Below are positions 1 to 5,301 of a stretch of 5,301 nt of DNA, one piece after another (within the stretch, counting starts at the first letter, position 1; each line of letters opens with the position of its first letter). Position numbers and translations under genes: made by a program. Source of the DNA: Deltaproteobacteria bacterium (lineage in GTDB: Bacteria; Desulfobacterota; Binatia; UBA12015); assembly GCA_003447545.1 (NCBI GenBank), contig DLYX01000334.1, positions 1 through 5,301 of the forward strand, written 5' to 3'. Below the pieces are notes generated by a model that was not told where the DNA came from, made no database searches, and worked only from the letters and a program-made list of their open reading frames with translations.

Positions 1-1
1 A

Positions 2-34
2 GAAATTGCCCTCGCAGAGGTGGAAAGATGTTGA
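2..34 (+). other. Possible C-terminal tail of an upstream gene overlapping the hpnD start
   Basis: The frame beginning at base 2 reads EIALAEVERC and stops at TGA 32-34, overlapping the hpnD ATG by 7 bp. In other hopanoid operons the gene here is often hpnC, so this could be its last residues. However, frame 3 also stays open until a TGA at 36-38, and the hpnD frame itself is open to the edge, so the true upstream frame cannot be decided from ten codons. Treat this as a pointer, not an identification. Confidence 0.25.
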
Positions 35-930
35 GTGAAACAGTAGCAGTCGCGTCTCGAACAGGACTGGAACAGCTGGAATCTGATCTTGCGGTTTGTC
101 GGGATGTTCTCAAGCGGAGTCAATCCAGCTTTCGCTTCGCTTTCCTCTTGCTCCCTCGCACGGAAAGAGATGCCCTGTCCGCGGTTTACGCCTTTTGCCG
201 CGCGGCTGACGATATTGCGGATGAAGCTGGCGCGACCAGCTCGCAAGATCGCCTCGATGCGTGGCGGCGCGAGGTTGACCGGGCCTTCAACGGCCAGCCG
301 GCCCATGCAATCGGCCGAGCTCTCTCATGGGCGATCGCCACATTCGCGCTGCCCCGGCAGCCTTTTGATGATTTGATCGATGGTGTCGTGACGGATCTCA
401 CCGTCGATCGCTACGAAACCATCGAGGACCTCGAGCTCTATTGCTACCAAGTGGCGTCGACCGTCGGTCTTCTCTGCGTGCGGATCTTTGGAGTCCCTCT
501 CGGGCAAGCAGACCCCTACGCGATCGCGTTGGGGAAGGCTTTTCAAATAACAAATATTCTCCGCGATATCGGAGAAGATGCAGAACGTGGGCGTATCTAT
601 CTGCCGCTCGCAGATCTGCGCGTGCACGGCTGCTCCGAGGAATCAATTCTGGAAAGGCGTCGCACGCCGGAGCTCGAAGCCGTGATCCGGATGGAAGTCG
701 CTCGAGCTCGAGAATTTTACGCTCTGGCCGAATCACTGAAGCCGCGCGACCCTCGCTTCCGTCAGGCTCTGAAGCCGGCGGAAGCCATGCGTGCCGTATA
801 CAGCGCGCTGCTCGATCGGGTCGAGGCCGCAGGAACAGGTGTTCTGGACCGTGAAGTGAGAATCTCGAAGCCGGGTCGTGCCTGGCGGGCCGCACGGACC
901 TGGTGGGCGGCGGCTCCCAGGGAGAATTGA
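28..930 (+). CDS. hpnD: Presqualene diphosphate synthase, HpnD (squalene/phytoene synthase family)
   Basis: Joins two farnesyl diphosphates head to head into presqualene diphosphate, the first committed step of the HpnCDE route to squalene. The 300-residue length is normal for the family. Visible motifs are SSFRFAF (33-39), the first Asp-rich metal-binding motif DDIADE (61-66) within YAFCRAADDIADE, YCYQVASTVG (138-147), and the second Asp-rich motif in NILRDIGEDAERGRIYLP (176-193; D180 and D184). All catalytic acidic residues are present. The ATG at 28 is preceded by GAGGTG (17-22), a good ribosome binding site at 5 nt. The second Asp motif is of the HpnD/CrtB type, not the more divergent HpnC type. 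Phytoene synthase (CrtB) is the main alternative from sequence alone, but direct coupling to hpnE and the surrounding hpn genes make HpnD much more likely. No signal peptide is seen; the enzyme is probably cytosolic or peripheral at the membrane. Confidence 0.92.
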   Translation: MLSETVAVASRTGLEQLESDLAVCRDVLKRSQSSFRFAFLLLPRTERDALSAVYAFCRAADDIADEAGATSSQDRLDAWRREVDRAFNGQPAHAIGRALSWAIATFALPRQPFDDLIDGVVTDLTVDRYETIEDLELYCYQVASTVGLLCVRIFGVPLGQADPYAIALGKAFQITNILRDIGEDAERGRIYLPLADLRVHGCSEESILERRRTPELEAVIRMEVARAREFYALAESLKPRDPRFRQALKPAEAMRAVYSALLDRVEAAGTGVLDREVRISKPGRAWRAARTWWAAAPREN

Positions 931-932
931 TG
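919..932 (+). promoter_or_regulatory. Ribosome binding site and TGATG coupling junction, hpnD to hpnE
   Basis: AGGGAG (919-924) lies 5 nt before ATG 930-932, and the hpnD stop TGA (928-930) shares its last A with that ATG. This layout lets a ribosome finishing HpnD restart on hpnE. It decides the hpnE start over the in-frame GTG at 903, which lies deep in hpnD coding sequence with no clear Shine-Dalgarno. Confidence 0.75.
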
Positions 933-2306
933 CGCGACGATCCCATCCTGATTGTGGGCGGCGGCCTCGCGGGATCTTCCAGTGCGCTTTTTCTGGCCGA
1001 CGCGGGTTATCCCGTGACCTTGATCGAGAAGCGTCCGTTCCTCGGTGGGCGAGCTTTTTCCTTTGTGGAAAAGGGGGGCGCCGTGATCGATAACGGGCAG
1101 CACGCTCTGCTCGGCTGTTATCATGAGACACTTGGCTTGCTGGAGCGAGTCGGGGTGGGCGATCGGCTCTATCGACAAAAAGGAATCGAGCTCGAAATGC
1201 GCGAAGTCGGGCGACGTTCGATGCTCACCGCAGGCGGGATGCCGGCACCCTTTCATCTGCTGCGAGCATTGGGTCCTTTTTCGATGCTGACCTTGCGCGA
1301 GCGGGTTCAGGCGGCACGTGGTGCAATCGCTTTTGTCCTTCGTGCTCGTATGAGGCCCGAGGCGGTCGCTCGGGAGACTGTGGAGCAGGCTTTGATCCGG
1401 GCCGGGCAATCGGAACGGGTCCGCGAGGTTCTTTGGTATCCGGTAGCCCTCGCCGCTCTCAATGATGATCCCGCTGTGGCCTCGGCGACCCTTTTTGCCG
1501 AAGTCGTGAAGCGGGCTTTTCTGGGTCGGGCGGGCGATGCGGCAATCGTTTTGCCCGGTGTTCCGCTTTCGGACCTTTTTGGTGCGCCCGTGACAGCGGC
1601 GTTGGCGGAGGCGGGGGTCGAGGTGCTGACGGGGGCGACGGCGAAAAATATCCTTCTCCGAGCCGACGGGCGGGTGGCCGGTCTGACCTTGAATAGCGGT
1701 GAAGAGCGGCGGGGCCGCGGGGTGATTCTGGCAACGACGCCGGGCGCGCTGGGCCGTCTGGAAATCGACGACCGTCCCTTGACCGAGGTGCTTGGGGGGA
1801 TCCCGGAAAGCCTTGAGGCGACAGCGCCGATTGTATCGACCCATGTGTCGCTGCCGGCTCCGGTGGACCTGCCCGCGGTAGTCGGGTTGATCGGGACGAC
1901 GACCCAATGGGTATTCAATTCGGACCGGATCCGGCAGGACCGCACGGATGGCACCGGTCTTCTTTCGTGCGTCACCAGCGGTGCTCGCGAATTGGACGGC
2001 GTGCCGGACGCAGAAGTGAAGGCAATCGTGGCACGAGAACTGGGAGAACTTCTCCCCGAAGTGCACGGTATGTCCGTGGAGCATATGCATGTGGTTCGAG
2101 AGAGACATGCGACGATGGCGCCCACGCCGGTTGCCCATGCGGAGAGACCTTCGGTGCGGACGACCGTTCCCGGGCTCTTCCTCTGCGGAGACTGGGTTCA
2201 GACCGGGCTTCCAGCCACGTTGGAGAGTGCGACGATGAGCGGCCGTATGGCGGCGGAAGCCATGGTGGCGGAAGCACCGAAGGCAGCGTCCGGAGCCGCT
2301 GCGTGA
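930..2306 (+). CDS. hpnE: Hydroxysqualene dehydroxylase, HpnE (squalene-associated FAD-dependent desaturase)
   Basis: An FAD-dependent amine-oxidase/desaturase-fold flavoprotein that reductively removes the hydroxyl of hydroxysqualene to give squalene, the last step of the HpnCDE pathway. It has 458 residues. Visible features are the N-terminal Rossmann dinucleotide motif VGGGLAG (9-15), followed by the ribose-binding acidic residue in LIEKR (E33); GGRAFSF (39-45); the family signature DNGQHALLGCY (54-64); WYPVALAALN (169-178); and the C-terminal FAD-closing motif LFLCGDWVQTGLPATLES (416-433). A GTG at 903 in frame would give a protein nine residues longer. I chose the ATG at 930 because it leaves only three residues before the Rossmann strand, has AGGGAG (919-924) 5 nt upstream, and overlaps the hpnD stop as TGATG. 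The C-terminal tail after residue 440 is Ala-rich and low complexity. A carotenoid desaturase (CrtI type) is the alternative, but the DNGQH signature and context favour HpnE. Confidence 0.93.
   Translation: MRDDPILIVGGGLAGSSSALFLADAGYPVTLIEKRPFLGGRAFSFVEKGGAVIDNGQHALLGCYHETLGLLERVGVGDRLYRQKGIELEMREVGRRSMLTAGGMPAPFHLLRALGPFSMLTLRERVQAARGAIAFVLRARMRPEAVARETVEQALIRAGQSERVREVLWYPVALAALNDDPAVASATLFAEVVKRAFLGRAGDAAIVLPGVPLSDLFGAPVTAALAEAGVEVLTGATAKNILLRADGRVAGLTLNSGEERRGRGVILATTPGALGRLEIDDRPLTEVLGGIPESLEATAPIVSTHVSLPAPVDLPAVVGLIGTTTQWVFNSDRIRQDRTDGTGLLSCVTSGARELDGVPDAEVKAIVARELGELLPEVHGMSVEHMHVVRERHATMAPTPVAHAERPSVRTTVPGLFLCGDWVQTGLPATLESATMSGRMAAEAMVAEAPKAASGAAA
2247..2276 (+). repeat. Two-copy 15-bp tandem repeat in the hpnE C-terminal tail
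   Basis: ATGGCGGCGGAAGCC (2247-2261) is followed at once by ATGGTGGCGGAAGCA (2262-2276), identical at 13 of 15 positions. The copies keep frame and encode MAAEA and MVAEA at the start of the Ala-rich tail, past the FAD-closing motif. It looks like a small in-frame duplication in a tolerant region and is unlikely to alter catalysis. Confidence 0.6.
2292..2306 (+). promoter_or_regulatory. Ribosome binding site and GTGA overlap junction, hpnE to hpnB
   Basis: GGAG (2292-2295) is 7 nt upstream of the GTG start at 2303-2305, which overlaps the hpnE stop TGA (2304-2306) by four bases in the classic GTGA arrangement. This sets the hpnB start and indicates translational coupling. The long upstream extension of the hpnB frame is coding shadow of hpnE. 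Confidence 0.7.
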
Positions 2307-3487
2307 TCTCGCTTGCCTCTTTGGCCGCAATTTCTTTTGTGGCCTGGGTTTATCTCGCCTTCGCTCATGGGCGGTTCTGGTGTGGGGATCAGCGTTTGGA
2401 GGGCGGCGAAAGGGCACCGGCGAAGTGGCCGGATGTCATCGCGATCGTGCCGGCCCGAAACGAGTCTGCCGTGATTGAGCGCTCGCTGCGCTCACTCCTG
2501 CAGCAGGATTATCCCGGACAATTCTCGGTGATTTTAGTCGACGACGAGAGTAGCGACGATACGGCTGGGGTGGCGCGAGCGTGTGCCGCGACAGTCGTGA
2601 GTGATGTGCCGCTGCAGATCCTGTCGACGTCCGCGAGGCCGACGGGTTGGGTTGGCAAGATGTGGGCCCTGGAAACAGGCGTTTCCGCAGCGGGGCGGCC
2701 TGCAAGCGAAAAACAAGCGAGTTGGTTCCTGCTGACGGATGCGGACATCGAGCATTCGCCGGGGAATCTTCGGCGCCTCGTGGCGCGGGGCGAGTCGCAG
2801 AAACTTTCACTGGTCTCTCTGATGGTGCGACTCGAGGCGGAGCAGGGCTGGGGGCGGTTATTGATCCCCGCGTTCGTCTATTTCTTTCAAAAGCTCTACC
2901 CCTTTCCGAAAGTCAACGATCCAGAAGATTCTGTCGCGGCGGCCGCGGGTGGCTGTATGTTGGTCCGACAGGCGGCCCTGGAAGCGGCAGGCGGCGTCTC
3001 TCCGCTGCGTTCGGAAATTATCGATGATTGTGCCTTTGGTCGCGCGCTCAAGGCGCAGGGGCCCATCTGGCTCGGATTGACCGAGAGTGAGCGCAGCATT
3101 CGTCCCTACGTCGGCCTCCGTGAGGTCTGGGATATGGTCGCGCGCAGTGCATTTACCCAATTGAACTATTCATGGGGACTGCTTGCCGGAACCTTGCTCG
3201 GTCTCTCGCTGCTCTATTTGGTTCCGCCCCTGGCTCTCGTCGCAGGGGTTCTTGCCGGCGACGGCGTGTGGGCACTTTGGGGTTTGGGGGCCTGGTTGCT
3301 CATGGCAGCAACTTTTCTGCCGACGCTCGCCCTCTACGGACGCAGCGCATGGCTGTCATTGGCCCTGCCTTTGGCCGGAGTCCTCTACGCGTCGATGACC
3401 TTTGATTCCGCCTGGCGCCATTTCCGGGGACGGGGTGCCTATTGGAAGGGACGCGCTGGTGCCGGTTCCGACACCGTGACGGGCTAG
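2303..3487 (+). CDS. hpnB: Hopanoid-associated glycosyltransferase HpnB (GT2-like, membrane-anchored)
   Basis: A 394-residue GT-A-fold glycosyltransferase of the family found beside hopanoid genes. Its acceptor and sugar are not established, and a role in hopanoid head-group decoration is inference. Residues 3-21 form an N-terminal membrane anchor. The catalytic domain follows with VIAIVPARNE (45-54), VDDESSDDT (79-87), GWVGKMWAL (115-123), the DxD metal/nucleotide-sugar motif in LLTDADIEHSP (D146, D148), GGCMLVRQAALEAAGG (216-231) and the acidic motif IIDDCAFGRAL (239-249). Roughly three hydrophobic spans lie near 291-313, 322-344 and 349-368, and the C-terminus carries a WKGR motif (381-384). 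The frame stays open upstream to about 1907, but that part lies inside hpnE. I chose the GTG at 2303 because it overlaps the hpnE stop as GTGA, has GGAG at 2292-2295, and starts the protein just before the anchor. The catalytic domain should face the cytoplasm. Confidence 0.88.
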   Translation: MISLASLAAISFVAWVYLAFAHGRFWCGDQRLEGGERAPAKWPDVIAIVPARNESAVIERSLRSLLQQDYPGQFSVILVDDESSDDTAGVARACAATVVSDVPLQILSTSARPTGWVGKMWALETGVSAAGRPASEKQASWFLLTDADIEHSPGNLRRLVARGESQKLSLVSLMVRLEAEQGWGRLLIPAFVYFFQKLYPFPKVNDPEDSVAAAAGGCMLVRQAALEAAGGVSPLRSEIIDDCAFGRALKAQGPIWLGLTESERSIRPYVGLREVWDMVARSAFTQLNYSWGLLAGTLLGLSLLYLVPPLALVAGVLAGDGVWALWGLGAWLLMAATFLPTLALYGRSAWLSLALPLAGVLYASMTFDSAWRHFRGRGAYWKGRAGAGSDTVTG

Positions 3488-3543
3488 TTGGTCCGGAAAC
3501 GCGGTACCTGCGCTGCAGGCGATGACCTGTGGCCAGCTCTGGT

Positions 3544-4581
3544 TCAGACCGGCACGGCGTCGGGCTTGCCGCCCGGGCGCGGCCCGAACTGATAGCGAGC
3601 CATCTTCCACATATCCGACGGGCTGGAACCGAGATGACGGACCACGCTGGGCTCGAATCCGGAGTGCATCTTGCAATTCAGGCAGCGCTCGTCCTTGCGG
3701 CTTGCCCAGTAGTCCCAATCGACATCGTTCCAGAAAGATTCCCAAGTCGGGTAGAAGCGTTCGCCGACAAGATAGCAGGGGCCTTTCCATCCGCGTGGCG
3801 TCCGTGTCGGGTTGCCCCAGGGGGTACAGGGGTAATCACGAAGCCCGGCCGCAAACTCCAGAAAGAGCGGGGTCGAGGAAATCGCATAGGATTTCGACAG
3901 CTGCAGGACGCGTTTGAATTTCTTCTCGATCTCTTCGCGGAACATGAAATGTTCTTCGCCGCCGGTGATCTTTTCGTAGTGGTATCCCGGTGAGACGAGG
4001 ATGCCCTGCACACCCATCGGGCTCAGCATCGCGGCGAGTTCTTCGAGTTCTTCCAGACTGGTTTCGCGATAGACGGTGGTGTTGGTCGAGACGGAGTACC
4101 CCCGGCGGAGTCCTTCCTTGATGCCCTCGATGGCGGCATCAAAAACGCCCTCTTTGGCGCAGACCATATCGTGAGTCTCGCGCATGCCGTCCAGATGGAC
4201 GTTCACCAGGAGACGCTTATGGGGCTTCGCTTTTGCGTAGAAGTCATCGAGCTCGAGCCCGTTGGTGCAGAGAATGACCTGTTTCTTGCGGGCGATGCAG
4301 CCTTCGATCAACTCGACGATCTCAGGATAGAGCGTCGGTTCGCCGCCGCAGATCGAAACTACAGGGGCTCCGCATTCGTCCACCGACTTGAGGCATTCTT
4401 CCAGAGAGAGGCGATCGGCCAGTTTTCCTGTGTGGCGCTCGGGCAGGCAGCCAATACAAGCGAGATTGCAGGTGTAGAGAGGCTCCAGCATCAGCACGAT
4501 CGGGTAGCGTTCATTCCCCGCAACCTTGTTCTGAAACTGCCATTTGGCCATGTCGGTCGCGATATGGAGTGGGAACCTCAT
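3544..4581 (-). CDS. hpnH: Radical SAM adenosylhopane synthase HpnH
   Basis: A radical SAM enzyme that adds a 5'-deoxyadenosyl group to diploptene to form adenosylhopane, the first step of C35 side-chain extension. It has 345 residues. The [4Fe-4S]-binding CxxxCxxC motif is CNLACIGC (C38, C42, C45), and the SAM-binding GGEP is at 79-82. Other family-like segments are DECGAPVVSICGGEP (68-82), VHLDGMRETHD (128-138), VSPGYHYE (196-203), CTPWGNPTR (252-260) and GWKGPCYL (264-271), followed by a C-terminal cysteine cluster (C300, C303). The ATG at 4581 has GAGGAGG 8 nt upstream. A TTG 39 nt further upstream would put this Shine-Dalgarno inside the gene, so it was rejected. Oddities: after the third cluster cysteine the sequence is LPERHTGKLADRL rather than the GKI-type segment I know, and the usual HCGYE motif is HSGFE (306-310). 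Divergent substrate or product use is possible, but the HpnG partner supports the HpnH role. Confidence 0.88.
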   Translation of the reverse strand: MRFPLHIATDMAKWQFQNKVAGNERYPIVLMLEPLYTCNLACIGCLPERHTGKLADRLSLEECLKSVDECGAPVVSICGGEPTLYPEIVELIEGCIARKKQVILCTNGLELDDFYAKAKPHKRLLVNVHLDGMRETHDMVCAKEGVFDAAIEGIKEGLRRGYSVSTNTTVYRETSLEELEELAAMLSPMGVQGILVSPGYHYEKITGGEEHFMFREEIEKKFKRVLQLSKSYAISSTPLFLEFAAGLRDYPCTPWGNPTRTPRGWKGPCYLVGERFYPTWESFWNDVDWDYWASRKDERCLNCKMHSGFEPSVVRHLGSSPSDMWKMARYQFGPRPGGKPDAVPV

Positions 4582-4583
4582 TT

Positions 4584-4596
4584 TTACATCCTCCTC
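4584..4596 (-). promoter_or_regulatory. Strong hpnH Shine-Dalgarno with an abutting ATG-TAA start-stop
   Basis: On the - strand GAGGAGG (4596-4590) lies 8 nt before the hpnH ATG (4581-4579). This is the best Shine-Dalgarno in the window and fixes the start. Directly after it, between the Shine-Dalgarno and the real start, sits an ATG immediately followed by TAA (4589-4584). That ATG is too close to the Shine-Dalgarno for normal initiation, so it is probably incidental, though start-stop elements can affect ribosome loading. Confidence 0.75.
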
Positions 4597-4641
4597 AGAA
4601 AGTCCAGAACAGCGCTGCAATCGGCTTGGTTTGAAGCAACT

Positions 4642-4657
4642 CTGACCGTCAGGTCAG
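4642..4657 (-). other. Small perfect hairpin over the hpnG stop codon
   Basis: CTGACC (4642-4647) and GGTCAG (4652-4657) are perfect inverted repeats around a four-base loop, and the hpnG stop codon (4656-4654) lies in the stem. No T-run follows on the - strand, so this is not a standard intrinsic terminator. It could modestly protect the mRNA end or tune hpnG-to-hpnH read-through, but a 6-bp stem can also arise by chance. Confidence 0.3.
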
Positions 4658-5301
4658 TAGCCCTCACGCAGCGTTCTGGCAAGCGCGGGGATCAGAGCCG
4701 CGTGAGCAAATCCCATGGTTTTGAAGGCGCGACGTGTGCCTCGTGCGATCGAAAGCAGATTCCGCAGTTTTCGGGGACTGCCGAGGGCTTCGGCGGCGAT
4801 CCCCAATTGCCCCCGCAGCGAGGCAGGATCCCTGTTGCCGAAATCGGGCAGGCTGTCGCGCGCCCCGTCGGAGATGCCGCGCAGGACCAGCGCAGGGACC
4901 TGATTTGCGGCGGCGACCCGCAGAATCTCGGCACTTTCCATATCAACGGCGATCGCTCCGGTGGTCTTCGCCAGGCTGGATTTGTCGCGCGGGCGATGGA
5001 TGGGTTGGTCTACCGTCAACAGAATTCCGGTGCTGGTGGAAATCCGGCTTCCACCCACCGCAGCGCGGGCGGTTGCCAGGAGCGTGGGCGCGGGGTGGAG
5101 GCCGGGGCCGGCGGGCTGCTCGGGAGAGCGTACCTCGTGGGGAAGAATCAGGCTTCCGGGGCGAATGGCGGAGGACAAAGCGCCTGCGAGGCCGGTGGCA
5201 ATGATCGCTCTGGGTCCACACTTCACGATTCTTTCGGCGGCCTTGCAAGCCGGGGTCGGGCCCACGCCGGTCTGGACAATCCAGGTGGCCACGCCGGCGA
5301 C
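4654..5301 (-). CDS. hpnG: Hopanoid-associated nucleoside phosphorylase/nucleosidase HpnG (N-terminus outside the window)
   Basis: Member of the purine nucleoside phosphorylase/uridine phosphorylase superfamily. In the known pathway HpnG removes adenine from adenosylhopane to give ribosylhopane (or its phosphate), directly after HpnH. The frame is open to the right edge, so 215 residues are visible and perhaps 30-45 N-terminal ones are missing. The internal GTG at 5292 is probably not the start, because the conserved strand ATWIVQTGVGP begins right there and VAG reads in frame before it. Visible motifs, numbered from the edge, are TGVGP (11-15), IATGLAGAL (34-42), the nucleoside-binding VDMESAEI (119-126), and GISDGARDSLPDF (142-154), which carries the catalytic-type Asp. 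It lies 72 bp upstream of hpnH on the same strand and is probably co-transcribed with it. The alternative is a generic MTA/SAH nucleosidase; context and the short Arg-rich tail favour HpnG. Confidence 0.85.
   Translation of the reverse strand, partial: VAGVATWIVQTGVGPTPACKAAERIVKCGPRAIIATGLAGALSSAIRPGSLILPHEVRSPEQPAGPGLHPAPTLLATARAAVGGSRISTSTGILLTVDQPIHRPRDKSSLAKTTGAIAVDMESAEILRVAAANQVPALVLRGISDGARDSLPDFGNRDPASLRGQLGIAAEALGSPRKLRNLLSIARGTRRAFKTMGFAHAALIPALARTLREGY

Noticed and set aside
701..712. Perfect 12-bp palindrome CTCGAGCTCGAG in hpnD
   Set aside because: It encodes ordinary Ala-Arg-Ala-Arg codons within the gene and shows no second copy or regulatory context; most likely chance in GC-rich coding sequence.
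1307..2125. A 272-codon open frame on the - strand within hpnE
   Set aside because: Ser/Arg/Pro/Thr-rich low-complexity translation, no ribosome binding logic, and fully inside a gene with clear FAD-enzyme motifs.
1907..2302. N-terminal extension of the glycosyltransferase frame
   Set aside because: Translation of this part is Arg/Gly/Ser-rich with no domain and lies inside hpnE; the GTGA-coupled start at 2303 places the membrane anchor at the N-terminus as expected.
762..2417. A 551-codon open frame on the - strand antisense to hpnE
   Set aside because: It is longer than hpnE itself, but the translation is rich in Arg, His, Pro and Gln with no recognisable domain, and it spans the hpnD end, all of hpnE and the hpnB start. 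It is a shadow caused by GC-rich codon use opposite real genes.
3507..3519. CCTGC/GCAGG inverted repeat as a bidirectional terminator
   Set aside because: The stem is only 5 bp, the loop is 3 nt and no T-run follows on either strand, so it does not meet the usual look of an intrinsic terminator.
4582..4620. Upstream TTG start for hpnH adding 13 residues
   Set aside because: It would place the strong GAGGAGG Shine-Dalgarno inside the coding region; the ATG at 4581 is correctly spaced from it.
4734..5204. A 156-codon + strand open frame opposite hpnG
   Set aside because: Arg/Gly/Pro-rich translation with no domain, antisense to a gene with clear phosphorylase motifs; a coding shadow.

Overview
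This window is a compact hopanoid (bacterial sterol-like triterpenoid) biosynthesis locus. It is dense and GC-rich by eye, with strong G/C at third codon positions. It holds five protein genes and almost no non-coding DNA. Every gene has a recognisable place in hopanoid metabolism. The family calls come from motifs and conserved neighbourhood read by eye, not from a database search.

Left arm, + strand (1-3487): hpnD (presqualene-diphosphate synthase type), hpnE (FAD-dependent hydroxysqualene dehydroxylase) and hpnB (hopanoid-associated glycosyltransferase) form a tight run. hpnD and hpnE overlap by one base (TGATG) and hpnE and hpnB by four (GTGA), so this is very likely one translationally coupled operon. 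A possible tail of an upstream gene overlaps the hpnD start; hpnC would be the expected neighbour, but too little is visible to identify it. Right arm, - strand (5301-3544): hpnG (adenosylhopane nucleosidase/phosphorylase, N-terminus beyond the window edge) is followed by hpnH (radical SAM adenosylhopane synthase). The two arms converge on a 56-bp gap at 3488-3543 with no convincing terminator.

How the genes work together: HpnD (with HpnC, not visible) and HpnE turn farnesyl diphosphate into squalene. A squalene-hopene cyclase, not in the window, would make diploptene. HpnH then attaches a 5'-deoxyadenosyl group, and HpnG removes adenine to give ribosylhopane, the entry to C35 bacteriohopanepolyols. 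HpnB is a membrane-anchored family 2-like glycosyltransferase of unproven substrate.

The organism is a hopanoid-producing, high-GC bacterium, probably Gram-negative. Soil or aquatic lineages such as Deltaproteobacteria/Myxococcota, Acidobacteriota or Binatota-like groups would fit, but the window does not decide this. The most unusual point is the HpnH, whose sequence after the radical SAM cysteines and in the C-terminal cysteine cluster differs from the HpnH form I know from alphaproteobacteria. No mobile element, CRISPR array, tRNA, rRNA or phage-like feature was seen, and I found no wholly new system here.
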